From Kiritimatiellia bacterium (GTDB lineage: Bacteria; Verrucomicrobiota; Kiritimatiellia; RFP12; UBA1067), in contig JAFSMR010000020.1 of the NCBI GenBank assembly GCA_017447805.1, positions 1-35,296 of the forward strand: DNA of 35,296 nucleotides, written 5' to 3'. Below are positions 8,242-16,411 of this stretch, one piece after another. The notes beneath the pieces were generated by a model that worked only from the letters and a program-made list of their open reading frames with translations, was not told the origin of the DNA and made no database searches. Position 1 is the stretch's first letter; each line of letters begins with the position of its first letter. The translations under genes were made by a program, and so were the position numbers.

Positions 8242-8270
8242 ATTATAGCACATTGTTTTTGCTAAGTCAA
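8242..8270 (-). promoter_or_regulatory. Promoter for tRNA-Val
   Basis: On the minus strand TTGACT (8265-8270) and TATAAT (8242-8247) are separated by exactly 17 bases, close to the sigma-70 consensus. The tRNA begins 14 bases downstream of the -10 box. The promoter may also feed fba, because no terminator is seen after the tRNA. Confidence 0.85.
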
Positions 8271-8355
8271 TGGGGAAATTTAAAATTTTCTCTACCATTC
8301 AACAATTCTTGCAATTACTTCGTAATTTTCGCTCATTTTCATCACTTATCTTATT

Positions 8356-8400
8356 GGCGGCGCGCGAAATTCTTCAAAATCGAAGCGAAATTTTGCCGCC
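8356..8400. other. Imperfect hairpin between divergent promoters
   Basis: GGCGGC at 8356-8361 pairs with GCCGCC at 8395-8400. Inside are matching AAATT/AATTT and CTTC/GAAG segments, giving a long imperfect stem. There is no T-run on either side, so it is not a standard terminator. It sits in the 265-bp gap between tRNA-Val and the HEAT-repeat gene, just ahead of the plus-strand promoter, and could be a protein-binding site. Confidence 0.4.
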
Positions 8401-8404
8401 ACTA

Positions 8405-8434
8405 TAGACTTTTGTAGCAAAAATATGGTATAAT
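8405..8434 (+). promoter_or_regulatory. Promoter for the HEAT-repeat/sugar transferase pair
   Basis: TATAAT at 8429-8434 is preceded, after 18 bases, by TAGACT at 8405-8410, a four-of-six match to the -35 consensus. The downstream gene starts at 8493 and has AAGGAG at 8476-8481, giving a leader of about 50 nt. Confidence 0.6.
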
Positions 8435-8492
8435 AGGCGGCGTCGTGAAGATAATATAGGCTTGGTTGTTCTTATAAGGAGAGTTAGATTTT

Positions 8493-9344
8493 ATGAAGAA
8501 AAGAAATTCGGGATTTATTGCAGCAGGGGCGATTTTGCTCGTGCTCGTTATTGGCGTTGCGGCATATTTCTTCTTCACTAATCGCGCTAGCAGAGCTCAA
8601 AATGAAAATGATCTAGGTAACCAAGGCGCCTTAGTCGCCCAAAGCGGCAATGAATCGAATTCCTCTTCCTATACGCGCAAGACTCCTCGCAAGAAAGTCA
8701 AAACCCAAACCCCCTTCGGCGAGGTCGAACTGGAAGTCGAAGACGAATGGGAAGATTACGCTCCGGAAGACCAAAGGCGTATGGAAGCAATGGAAATTGC
8801 GATGAGCGAAGAAAATCTCGATTCTCTCATAGCGATGATTCCAGATGTAATGGCTTCGACCAATTCTGCCGTTCGCAAAGAAATCGTCGATTCTCTCGAT
8901 TGGTTTGGCGAAAAAGCGGCGCTTGAACTACTCCCCTTCATGGCAGATAGCGATGAAGAAGTCGCTGGCGCGGCAGCCGATGCGTGGCAGAGAGCAATTT
9001 CGGAAGTCGAGGATGAAAAATACAAACTCAGCCTCGTGGAAAACTCTATGATGGCAATCAAGAACAAGGATGCGCTCGAGACGATTTGCGATGAACTGAT
9101 CGGCGGCGATGATCTTGCCGCGCTGCAAGTTCTCATAAATATAATCGGGTCGGAAAATGAAGTCGCAAGAGAAGTTGCAATCGAGCAATATTCCTTCATA
9201 ACAGGCGAAGATTATGTCGATTTCCAGACTGCGGAACAATGGGTGCAGGAAAATCTGGAAGATTTACAGCAAGGCGCACCCTCGAATCAAGAAGAAAACG
9301 ACGAAACGGCAACGGAGGAAAAATCAAATGGCCAATCAAGGTAG
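8493..9344 (+). CDS. Membrane-anchored HEAT-repeat protein
   Basis: The 283-residue protein has one N-terminal membrane helix at about residues 8-29 after a short KKR start, then a polar linker (residues 30-75) rich in N, S, K and E. From about 85 to 235 come helical pairs of HEAT type: SLIAMIPDVMASTNSAVRKEI, ELLPFMADSDEEVAGAAADA and LQVLINIIGSENEVAREVAI each look like one repeat. The tail is acidic and disordered. Such proteins usually act as binding scaffolds; the partner is unknown. The start has a clear AAGGAG. The 3' end overlaps the sugar transferase gene by 17 bases, so the two are translated from one message. Confidence 0.75.
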   Translation: MKKRNSGFIAAGAILLVLVIGVAAYFFFTNRASRAQNENDLGNQGALVAQSGNESNSSSYTRKTPRKKVKTQTPFGEVELEVEDEWEDYAPEDQRRMEAMEIAMSEENLDSLIAMIPDVMASTNSAVRKEIVDSLDWFGEKAALELLPFMADSDEEVAGAAADAWQRAISEVEDEKYKLSLVENSMMAIKNKDALETICDELIGGDDLAALQVLINIIGSENEVAREVAIEQYSFITGEDYVDFQTAEQWVQENLEDLQQGAPSNQEENDETATEEKSNGQSR

Positions 9345-10743
9345 AATCCGTGCGCTGGCGCTAATGATTTCAGATGTAGTTTCAATAAGCTTCGTCTGGG
9401 CTGTCGTCGTTTTCACCTATTGGATTTTTGGCGGCAAATATTCGCCGAGCATATATCTTGATTTCTGGCCGGTCGCCGTCGTCTTCGTTGTCGCCAATGC
9501 TTTACTTGGACTTTACAACGGCAGCTGGATGTACCCTGGCGCGCCCGTTCCCGCAGTAGAAGAAATGCGAAGGTTGGTTGTTTCTTCGGCAATTTCGCAT
9601 TTCGCGATCGTATCGATATATGTCTTGCTCTTCCAGACGATTGTTGGCTACTCGCGTATCGTTGTGGCCTTTTCAGGTGTAGGGACGGCCCTCCTTTCGC
9701 AATCTTTTCGAAATTGGATGCGCCTTACCCTTTCGCGCTTGAAACTCGGGCAAATAAAAGTTTTGCTCGCGGGCTCCGGGACAGTCGCGAATCAAATCGC
9801 AGAAATTCTGAAAGATGATACATACAGCGGATTTAAAATCGCAGGCTATTTCGATGGTGTGAAAGAAGAAAAAAGAGGATTGAAAATTTCTACTATTCCA
9901 TATCTCGGTAAACTCAAAGACATCGTTCCCGAAGCGAAGAAACGCAATATAAAGATTCTGCTTGCATGCCAAGACGAGCGCTTCTTCCGTTGCCAAATGA
10001 AGGAATTTACGAGCTGGTTCACATACCTAGAGTATCTGCCGACAGCTTCAGCCTTCCCCGTTTTCGGCGCAAAAGCCGTTGCGTTCGATGGTATCGGCGG
10101 GCTAGAGATGGTAAATCAAGGCCGGAAAAAGCTTCTAAGATTCCAAAAGCGAGTCCTTGATACCATCGCGGCGCTGATAGCTTTTGCAATCGTCTCGCCG
10201 CTGTTCATAATTATTCCGATCATAATCCGCTTAACAAGTCCCGGGCCGGTATTTTATTCGCAAAAGCGCGTAGGCAGAAACGGCAAGCAGATTAAGGTAA
10301 GAAAATTCCGCTCGATGTATAGCGATGCCGATGATAGACTTAAATTTCTGCTAGCGCAAGATCCGGCGGCGGCTAAGGAATGGGAAGAAAATTTCAAGCT
10401 CAAAAAAGATCCGCGCATCACGCCTTTCGGGGCGTTCCTTCGTAAAACTTCACTTGATGAACTGCCGCAACTTTTCAATGTATTCATGGGGCAGATGTCC
10501 CTGATCGGTCCAAGACCCATTGTAGAAGAAGAAATCCGCCACTACGGCGAATATTATTCGACGGTAAATTCCGTCCGCCCCGGCATTACGGGGCTTTGGC
10601 AAGTTTCGGGTCGTAGCGACACCGACTATACCCGGCGCGTTGCGCTTGATATGTATTATGTTTTGAACTGGTCACCCTGGATAGATCTTTGGATTATCAT
10701 AAGGACGTTCTTCGTCGTCATATTAATGCGCGGGGCGAGATAG
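9328..10743 (+). CDS. WbaP/PglC-type polyprenyl-phosphate sugar-1-phosphate transferase
   Basis: The 471-residue protein moves a sugar phosphate from a UDP-sugar to undecaprenyl phosphate, the first membrane step in making exopolysaccharide or O-antigen units. The N-terminal third holds four or five membrane helices (roughly residues 8-115). A Rossmann-like middle domain follows (KVLLAGSGTVANQIAEIL, near 150-250). The C-terminal 200 residues are the bacterial sugar transferase domain: the membrane-dipping helix KRVLDTIAALIAF, TSPGPVFYSQKRVGR, then RKTSLDELPQL with the catalytic Asp377-Glu378 pair, and SLIGPRP. Length is normal for full WbaP-like proteins. The ATG at 9328 has GGAGGA eight bases upstream and lies inside the end of the previous gene. 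No other glycan genes are in the window, so the sugar is unknown. Confidence 0.9.
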   Translation: MANQGRIRALALMISDVVSISFVWAVVVFTYWIFGGKYSPSIYLDFWPVAVVFVVANALLGLYNGSWMYPGAPVPAVEEMRRLVVSSAISHFAIVSIYVLLFQTIVGYSRIVVAFSGVGTALLSQSFRNWMRLTLSRLKLGQIKVLLAGSGTVANQIAEILKDDTYSGFKIAGYFDGVKEEKRGLKISTIPYLGKLKDIVPEAKKRNIKILLACQDERFFRCQMKEFTSWFTYLEYLPTASAFPVFGAKAVAFDGIGGLEMVNQGRKKLLRFQKRVLDTIAALIAFAIVSPLFIIIPIIIRLTSPGPVFYSQKRVGRNGKQIKVRKFRSMYSDADDRLKFLLAQDPAAAKEWEENFKLKKDPRITPFGAFLRKTSLDELPQLFNVFMGQMSLIGPRPIVEEEIRHYGEYYSTVNSVRPGITGLWQVSGRSDTDYTRRVALDMYYVLNWSPWIDLWIIIRTFFVVILMRGAR

Positions 10744-10749
10744 TCCCTA

Positions 10750-10778
10750 TTGCAGAAAACCATCGAATTTGCTATAAT
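10750..10778 (+). promoter_or_regulatory. Promoter of the Mla-like operon, likely leaderless
   Basis: TTGCAG (10750-10755) and a perfect TATAAT (10773-10778) are 17 bases apart. The ATG of the lipoprotein gene starts only seven bases after the -10 box, where transcription would begin, and there is no Shine-Dalgarno. This suggests a leaderless message. Confidence 0.6.
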
Positions 10779-10784
10779 TGCGCC

Positions 10785-11393
10785 ATGCAAAAACTTTTTA
10801 TACTCGCACTTCTCGCAACCGCGCTCGCGGGATGTATCGGCTCGGCTCCTTCGCGAATAGCCGATAATTGGGCAATCGAATTTTCTCGTGCCGGAATAGA
10901 AACCGTAAAACCGAAAGATTCGAGTCTACCTTCAATCAAAATTTCATCGGTAAACGTACGCGCGCCGTGGGATGGCACGCGCCTGGCGGTAATGCGCAAG
11001 GATGGGTCGGTCGCCTTCGATCCTTTCAACACCTTCGCATCTGCTCCACAAATAATGCTGCGCGGCGTAGCACAAGATTCACTTGAAGGAACTGGCCTTT
11101 TTTCGCTTGTTTTAGCCAATACTTCAAACGCATCGGCCGATTATTCGGCTGAAATAATCGTAACAAGACTTGCTCTAGACTGCCGCGAAGAAAATCAGCG
11201 CCTCGCCACTTGCGCACTGGCACTTTCGATAATAGACGGCAGAAAAGTCGTTGCAACCGGACGCGGCGAAGCTTCTTTGCCGACGGAAAACGGCGATTAT
11301 TCGACAGCCTTTTCCAAGGTCTTTTGCACAGCTCTTTCGCAAGGTGCGAGGCGCGCCATAGAAGAAAACCCTCTTGCGCCAAAAGGAAGATAA
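10785..11393 (+). CDS. ABC transport auxiliary lipoprotein (MlaB/PqiC-position, DUF330-like)
   Basis: The 202-residue protein has a lipoprotein signal ending LATALAGC with the lipidated cysteine at residue 17. The mature part runs through PSIKISSVNVRAPWDGTRLAVMRKDGSVAFDPFNTFASAP, a pattern typical of the ABC_trans_aux/PqiC family, which sits in the outer membrane next to MCE transporters. It is the first gene of an operon that continues without a gap into MlaE, MlaF and MlaD. It likely connects the MCE complex to the outer membrane. Four cysteines besides the lipid one (for example in the LDCREENQRLATCAL segment) may form disulfides. The ATG at 10785 is set by the promoter just before it; an upstream in-frame reading would overlap the sugar transferase gene. 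Confidence 0.8.
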   Translation: MQKLFILALLATALAGCIGSAPSRIADNWAIEFSRAGIETVKPKDSSLPSIKISSVNVRAPWDGTRLAVMRKDGSVAFDPFNTFASAPQIMLRGVAQDSLEGTGLFSLVLANTSNASADYSAEIIVTRLALDCREENQRLATCALALSIIDGRKVVATGRGEASLPTENGDYSTAFSKVFCTALSQGARRAIEENPLAPKGR

Positions 11394-12185
11394 ATGGGAT
11401 TTTGCTCTGCGATCGGTAAAAAGGCTACGAAGCGCGCGCGCGCGATTGGCGACGCGCTGGCGTTCACTGGCGAAGCTACCATCGCGGCTTTTGCGACTTT
11501 TCTTACGCCCCACAAATTCCGTCTTAAGGATTGCGCTCTCGCATTCGAGCGCGCCGCCGCAGGAGGGCTTTCCATCGCAATCGGCATAGGCTTTTTGCTA
11601 GGACTGATTCTCGCATTTCAATCTGCCGCCGCGCTAAAAATGTTCGGCGTCGAAATTTATGTCGCCGACCTCTTGGCGATCGGACTATTCCGCGAACTCG
11701 GACCGATTATCACCGCGATACTCCTCGCGGGACGCTCCGGCGGCGCTTTCGCCGCAGAAATAGGAACGATGAAAGTCGATGAAGAAATCGATGCGCTGCG
11801 CACAATGGGGCTAGACCCCGTGCGCTTTCTTGTTATGCCTAGAGTTCTCGCCGCGATTTGCGCCATGCCGATTCTGACGATTTTCTGCGAGCTTTCGGGA
11901 CTTCTAGGCGGTGCGCTGATTTTACGGATTATGGGCGTTCCACCTGCAGCGTATTGGGAACATGTCGTTTCTTCAAGCGGTATGTTTGCGATTGTATTCG
12001 GTCTTGCGAAATCATGCCTCTTCGGGCTTCTCGTAGGTCTTGTCGGGTGTGGGGCTGGCATGAACACCAAATCCACGGCCGATGGTGTCGGAGTCGCGAC
12101 TACAAGCGCGGTAGTCGGCGGCATAATCGCAGTAGCGATTGCAGATGGCTTGCTCGCGGTATTCTGCTACTCATGGGGGTTGTGA
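11394..12185 (+). CDS. mlaE: MlaE/YrbE-type permease of an MCE lipid transporter
   Basis: The 263-residue inner-membrane protein has five to six hydrophobic helices from about residue 55 to the C-terminus. It carries the family core FRELGPIITAILLAGRSGGAFAAEIGTM followed by VDEEIDALRTMGLDP. MlaE forms the membrane channel through which MlaFEDB moves glycerophospholipids. The start ATG at 11394 follows the preceding stop codon directly, with AAGGA just before it. ATPase and MCE partner genes follow at once. A STAS partner (MlaB) is not encoded in this operon. Confidence 0.92.
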   Translation: MGFCSAIGKKATKRARAIGDALAFTGEATIAAFATFLTPHKFRLKDCALAFERAAAGGLSIAIGIGFLLGLILAFQSAAALKMFGVEIYVADLLAIGLFRELGPIITAILLAGRSGGAFAAEIGTMKVDEEIDALRTMGLDPVRFLVMPRVLAAICAMPILTIFCELSGLLGGALILRIMGVPPAAYWEHVVSSSGMFAIVFGLAKSCLFGLLVGLVGCGAGMNTKSTADGVGVATTSAVVGGIIAVAIADGLLAVFCYSWGL

Positions 12186-12188
12186 AAG

Positions 12189-12941
12189 ATGGGTAATCCC
12201 GAGGCGATAATCGAATTGGAAAATGTGACGGCGGGCTATCCCGACGCAAAAATTCTGGAAAATGTCACATTCAAAATAAATCGCGGCGAAATCTTTATTC
12301 TGCTCGGCGGCTCAGGGTGCGGCAAATCGACTCTAATGAAACACATGATCGGCTTGAATCCGATTCTCTCGGGGAAATTGAAAATATGCTCGCTGGAATG
12401 GAACGCGAAGAATCGCCAGCGCCTTTGCCGCAAGATCGGCGTAATGTATCAATCGGGCGCCCTTTTCGGTTCTATGGATTGCCTCGGCAATGTAATGCTT
12501 CCGCTTGAAGAATTTACATCGCTAAAAAAACGCGAGCGCGTAGAAAAAGCGATGCAGCTTCTCGGCGATGTGGGGTTAGCCGATGCCGCGAATAAATTGC
12601 CGAACGAAATTAGCGGCGGAATGAAGAAGCGTGTAGCGATAGCGCGTGCTCTTGCGCTGGAGCCGGAAGTGATTTTTCTCGATGAACCGAGCGCAGGGCT
12701 CGACCCTATTACCGCGAATGCTCTCGACGATTTGATTTTGCGCCTAAGAAAAGAGCGCGGCACGACATTCGTCGTCGTGACACATGAACTCGAGAGCATA
12801 AAGAAAATTGCGGATCGCGCCGCCATGTTCGATAAAAGTAGGCGCGCAATGATTGCTCTAGGGCAGCCGAAAGAGCTCGCTGAATCGAGCAAAGACCCAT
12901 TCGTAAAAAGTTTCTTCACAAGGGGGCAAACAAATGTCTAG
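12189..12941 (+). CDS. mlaF: MlaF-type ATPase of an MCE lipid transporter
   Basis: The 250-residue protein is a complete ABC ATPase: Walker A GGSGCGKST at residues 40-48, Q-loop in GVMYQSGALF, signature ISGGMKKR, Walker B VIFLDEPSAGLDP, and the switch histidine in VVVTHELES. The SGALFGSM segment after the Q-loop and the GGMKKR signature are typical of MlaF rather than of import ATPases. It powers lipid movement by the MlaE permease encoded just upstream. The gene starts three bases after the mlaE stop and overlaps mlaD by eight bases. Confidence 0.93.
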   Translation: MGNPEAIIELENVTAGYPDAKILENVTFKINRGEIFILLGGSGCGKSTLMKHMIGLNPILSGKLKICSLEWNAKNRQRLCRKIGVMYQSGALFGSMDCLGNVMLPLEEFTSLKKRERVEKAMQLLGDVGLADAANKLPNEISGGMKKRVAIARALALEPEVIFLDEPSAGLDPITANALDDLILRLRKERGTTFVVVTHELESIKKIADRAAMFDKSRRAMIALGQPKELAESSKDPFVKSFFTRGQTNV

Positions 12942-13710
12942 CAGCACTCACGCAAATCACGCAAAAATCGGCCTCGTTCTGGTTCTAGGAATTGCCGCCA
13001 TTTTTTCTACGCTCGTTTATCTAGGCGGGGCGGAGAATAAAGAAAATCTAATCGCCGAAACATATTGCGAGTCTGCAGTATCGGGACTATCTATCGGTAG
13101 CGAAGTAACATTCCGCGGTGTAAAGGTAGGCGAAGTAAAAGATATATCGTTCGTCTGGCGCGAATATGCCGACGCCAACGACGCCGATGCCAAGCGGGTG
13201 CTTATAAAACTCGCGCTCGATTCTGCGAAGCTAATCCCGAATCGCGAACTTTCTCCGGGCGATGCGATGAGAAAATATATAGAAAAAGGTTTGAGGGCGA
13301 CAATCGTATCTAGCGGCATAACCGGCATGTCGCATGTAGAGCTGAACTATCCGAAAAATCCTGCCCCCGTCGAAAAAATCTCGTGGCGACCCAATGAAGT
13401 TTGCATTCCGCCGGCGCCTTCGATTCTTGAGAGTTTTTCGGATTCGGCTACGCGTCTCGTGAACGAGCTGAACACAATGGATTTCAGTCTCGCGTGGTCG
13501 AATACCGTAATGCTCGTCGAAACGGCCACGAAACTCTGCGATTCGATGAATATGTTGATTGAAACACAATCTGCCGCGATTTCAGGCGTTTTGGGCGAAG
13601 CGGAAGAAACTGGCGCGCGGATGAGGGAACTAGCGGACGAACTTCAAGAAAACCCTTCGCTCCTCTTGAGAGCGCGCGATGTGCAGCCGCTACCGGAAAC
13701 AGAGAGATAA
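12934..13710 (+). CDS. mlaD: MlaD-type MCE-domain lipid-binding protein
   Basis: The 258-residue protein has one N-terminal membrane helix (residues about 10-31). An MCE domain follows: YCESAVSGLSIGSEVTFRGVKVGEV near residues 42-67, then TIVSSGITGMSHVELNY around 125. The C-terminal part (about 160-240) is helical with heptad-like spacing, as in MCE proteins whose coiled tails form a tunnel. MlaD hexamers sit on the MlaFE complex and carry phospholipid across the periplasm. The start overlaps mlaF, with AAGGGGG upstream. Confidence 0.92.
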   Translation: MSSSTHANHAKIGLVLVLGIAAIFSTLVYLGGAENKENLIAETYCESAVSGLSIGSEVTFRGVKVGEVKDISFVWREYADANDADAKRVLIKLALDSAKLIPNRELSPGDAMRKYIEKGLRATIVSSGITGMSHVELNYPKNPAPVEKISWRPNEVCIPPAPSILESFSDSATRLVNELNTMDFSLAWSNTVMLVETATKLCDSMNMLIETQSAAISGVLGEAEETGARMRELADELQENPSLLLRARDVQPLPETER

Positions 13711-13714
13711 TGTT

Positions 13715-14410
13715 ATGATTCATGTAGTCGCAACACCAATAGGCAATTTAAGCGATCTATCTCCGCGTGCGCTGGAAGCTTTCAAATCGGCTACTCTAAT
13801 CGCCTGCGAAGATACCCGAAGGACATGGGCGCTATTGACACATTTTTCCATTCCTCGCCCGGAGATGATTTCTTATCGCCAAGGCAACGAAGATCGCCTC
13901 GAGGCAAAACTCCTGGAAGAAGCTGCAAAAGGGAGAGAAATCGTCCTTTGTTCCGATGGCGGCTACCCTGGAATTTCCGACCCCGGCTACAGGCTAATGA
14001 GAGCTTGCGCGATGAATGGCATAGCCTACGAAGTCATTCCCGGCCCTAGTGCAGTAGATGTCGCCTTGTTGATGAGCGCGCTGCCGACAAGCTCCTTTAC
14101 CTTCAGAGGCTTCCCGCCACGCGGACCCGGCGCGCTAAGGAATTGGTTTGCCGAAGATAAAGATAAAGAGCACACGTTGATTTTTTACGAATCGCCTTTT
14201 AGAGTAGGTCAAACCCTAAAGGCCGCTCTGGAAATTCTCGGCGATAGAATGGCCGCCGTATGCATAGAACTTACAAAACTCCACGAAAGAGTCGAGCGAG
14301 GGTTTCTTGCGGATCTAGCGGCAAAATTCGATTCGGCGAAAATAAAAGGCGAAGTCGCGATTGTAATAGCAGGCTCAAATCCAAAATTTTCTAGGTCACA
14401 AAATGTCTGA
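13715..14410 (+). CDS. rsmI: 16S rRNA 2'-O-ribose methyltransferase RsmI, short form
   Basis: The 231-residue protein shows the RsmI order of motifs: VVATPIGNLSDLSPRALEAF, CEDTRRT, SYRQGNE, SDGGYPGISDPGYRL and VIPGPSAV, then FYESPFR and CIELTKLHE. It methylates cytidine 1402 of 16S rRNA with S-adenosylmethionine. Family members usually run to about 270-290 residues; here the last C-terminal domain is missing, ending soon after GEVAIVIAG. The usual SDAGTPG loop is SDGGYPG. The start ATG at 13715 follows mlaD by four bases with only a weak GAGAG ribosome site, so it may depend on coupling. It overlaps the next gene by eight bases. Confidence 0.9.
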   Translation: MIHVVATPIGNLSDLSPRALEAFKSATLIACEDTRRTWALLTHFSIPRPEMISYRQGNEDRLEAKLLEEAAKGREIVLCSDGGYPGISDPGYRLMRACAMNGIAYEVIPGPSAVDVALLMSALPTSSFTFRGFPPRGPGALRNWFAEDKDKEHTLIFYESPFRVGQTLKAALEILGDRMAAVCIELTKLHERVERGFLADLAAKFDSAKIKGEVAIVIAGSNPKFSRSQNV

Positions 14411-16115
14411 TTTTCTTCTTTCTCTAAAAGATGTAGATCTTGCCTTTGGCGGCGGCAAAGTTCTGGACTCAATTAGTCTTTCCATCTCTAAAGGACTTCG
14501 CGCCGCTCTTACCGGCAGAAATGGCGAAGGCAAATCGACCTTGATGAAAGTTATCGCCGGCGAACTTGAACCCGATACTGGCGAAATAGTCCGCTCGCCT
14601 GGCCTCAAGGTCGTGTATGTTCCGCAATCCGTCCCCTCCGATAGACCGGGCGATGACGCGTTTAATGCGATGTCGGGCGGATTCCGCAGAAGAAAAATTC
14701 TCGAAGAAGCCCTTCTAGAACATCCCGACCTCTTGCTGTTGGATGAGCCTACCAACCATCTCGATACCGAAGCGATAGATTGGCTCGAAGGATGCATACG
14801 AAGAACTCGCGATATGGCGATTTTGCTCGTAACGCACGATAGACGCTTCTTGAAACGCATCGCGACAAAAATATACGACCTCGACCGCGGCAGACTTTCG
14901 GGCTGGGAATGCGATTACCAGACATTCGTAAAACGCAAAGCGGAATTGCTCGAGGATGAAACTGTTTATTGGGAAAGAAAGTCCAAGAAGCTCGCGCAAG
15001 AAGAAGCCTGGCTTCGTAAAGGCGTGAAGGCGCGCACGACCCGCAATGAAGGCAGAGTAGCGGCGCTGGAAAAATTGAGAAAAGAATTCGCACTTCGCCG
15101 CACTCCTTCCGCCAAAGCATCTATCAAAATCGATACGGCCGCGCCGGGCGGAGTAAGCGTCGTGAAAATAAAAAATCTCTCGTTCGCCTATAATGAATCG
15201 AAGCCGATTGTAAAAGATTTCAGCGATACAATCCTTCGCGGCGAAAGAATCGGAATTCTTGGCGGCAACGGCGCCGGCAAAACTACCCTTCTAAAACTTC
15301 TTACAGGCAAACTGAAGCCCTCTTCCGGCTCTGTCGAACTCGGTACAAATGTCGAGATGGCTTTTCTGGACCAGCTTAGGTCGGAAATCAAGGATGAACT
15401 CACTGTCGCGGAAAATATCGCATCCGATAGAGATGAAGTCATAATCGGCGGCGTAAAGAAACATGTATTTTCGTATCTTTCGGATTTCCTTTTCTCGAGC
15501 GAGCGCGCGAGAACTCCAGTCAAGGCGCTTTCCGGCGGAGAAAAAGCAAGGCTCCTTCTTGCCAAACTCTTCCTTAAACCGGCAAATTTGCTGATAATGG
15601 ATGAGCCGACCAACGATCTTGATATCGAAACATTGGAACTGCTCGAAGACCAGCTTCTAGCATATAAAGGCACCCTTCTATTGGTAAGCCACGATAGAGA
15701 ATTTCTCGATAATGTAATTACCTCAACATACGCCTTGGATGGAAAGGGAAATATTGAAGAATATCCCGGCGGCTGGGAAGATTTCGAGCGCCAATCCAAA
15801 TCAAAGCGCGGATCGATTGACATTGCAGAAAGCGAGAAAGAAAGCGCCAAACCGCAAAGCCCTCAGCTAGAGTCGCAAAGCAAAGCCAAAAAGAAGCTTT
15901 CGTACAACGAACAGCGCGAGCTGGAAGCGCTGCCGGATAAAATCGACGCCCTCGAAAAGGAGTTGGAATCACTCCGCAGCGAATTATCCAATCCCGATAT
16001 TTACCGCTCAAACCCCGCCCGCGCGAAAGAATTGACCGACCGCATGCCTTTAGCAGAACAAGAACTAGATGCGGCGCTTGAGCGCTGGACTACCCTTGCC
16101 GAACGTTGCGACTAA
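14403..16115 (+). CDS. uup: ABC-F ATPase, Uup-like, with shortened first ATPase domain
   Basis: The 570-residue soluble protein has two ABC domains. The first has Walker A GRNGEGKST (39-46), Q-loop Gln75, signature MSGGFRRR (90-97) and Walker B LLLLDEPTNHLD. A helical arm with KARTTRNEGRVAALEKLR follows near 210-230. The second domain has GGNGAGKTT, LSGGEKARLLLA and MDEPTNDLD. It ends in a Uup-style coiled coil (LSYNEQRELEALPDKIDALEKEL). ABC-F proteins act on ribosomes, and Uup also affects transposon excision and DNA intermediates. The oddity is only about 15 residues between Q-loop and signature in domain one, where Uup has roughly 80-90, so the helical subdomain is nearly absent. It is the last gene of the mla run. 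Confidence 0.92.
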   Translation: MSDFLLSLKDVDLAFGGGKVLDSISLSISKGLRAALTGRNGEGKSTLMKVIAGELEPDTGEIVRSPGLKVVYVPQSVPSDRPGDDAFNAMSGGFRRRKILEEALLEHPDLLLLDEPTNHLDTEAIDWLEGCIRRTRDMAILLVTHDRRFLKRIATKIYDLDRGRLSGWECDYQTFVKRKAELLEDETVYWERKSKKLAQEEAWLRKGVKARTTRNEGRVAALEKLRKEFALRRTPSAKASIKIDTAAPGGVSVVKIKNLSFAYNESKPIVKDFSDTILRGERIGILGGNGAGKTTLLKLLTGKLKPSSGSVELGTNVEMAFLDQLRSEIKDELTVAENIASDRDEVIIGGVKKHVFSYLSDFLFSSERARTPVKALSGGEKARLLLAKLFLKPANLLIMDEPTNDLDIETLELLEDQLLAYKGTLLLVSHDREFLDNVITSTYALDGKGNIEEYPGGWEDFERQSKSKRGSIDIAESEKESAKPQSPQLESQSKAKKKLSYNEQRELEALPDKIDALEKELESLRSELSNPDIYRSNPARAKELTDRMPLAEQELDAALERWTTLAERCD

Positions 16116-16136
16116 ACGCGCTAAAGGCGCGTTTAG
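16112..16136 (+). terminator. Hairpin over the end of the ABC-F gene
   Basis: CTAAACGCGC (16112-16121) and GCGCGTTTAG (16127-16136) form a perfect 10-bp stem with a five-base loop. The stop codon TAA at 16113-16115 is inside the left arm. No T-run follows, so factor-independent termination is not assured; the stem may still protect the 3' end of the message. Confidence 0.45.
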
Positions 16137-16168
16137 AGTGCGCCACCACGCTCATCGCCGTTTGGGAG

Positions 16169-16188
16169 GGCCGCAATTTATTGCGGCC
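16169..16188. repeat. Near-perfect palindrome in the gap after the ABC-F gene
   Basis: GGCCGCAAT and ATTGCGGCC form a 9-bp stem with a two-base loop. It lies in the 296-bp gap before hipA, which holds no gene. Downstream at 16234-16265 is a short run of CGCTGAGG words, followed by the dispersed repeat at 16292. No T-run follows the palindrome. Confidence 0.5.
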
Positions 16189-16291
16189 GCCGTAGTTGTA
16201 GAATGGAATTTGCTATTTTGTTTCTTATCTCGCGCAGAGACGCTGAGGCGCTGAGGCGCTGAGGTTGTTTTGACGGCCACCCCGTCGCCAT

Positions 16292-16382
16292 CGGAAGGAA
16301 ACAACATAAACAACATATAACAACTTATGAAAATTGTTCCAAGTTGTTCAAGTTGTTTTCATTAACCTCTCCAACTCCAACT
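16292..16382 (+). repeat. 91-bp dispersed repeat, copy 1
   Basis: This segment is identical, base for base, to the reverse complement of 28315-28405. It begins CGGAAGGAAACAACATAAAC, continues with AACAACTT and TTGTTCAAGTTGTT words and ends in two CTCCAACT words. Weaker similarity extends left into the CGCTGAGG run. It lies between uup and hipA and codes for nothing visible. Confidence 0.9.
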
Positions 16383-16411
16383 CGCAACTCCAACTAAAAC
16401 CTTCTTCTCCG

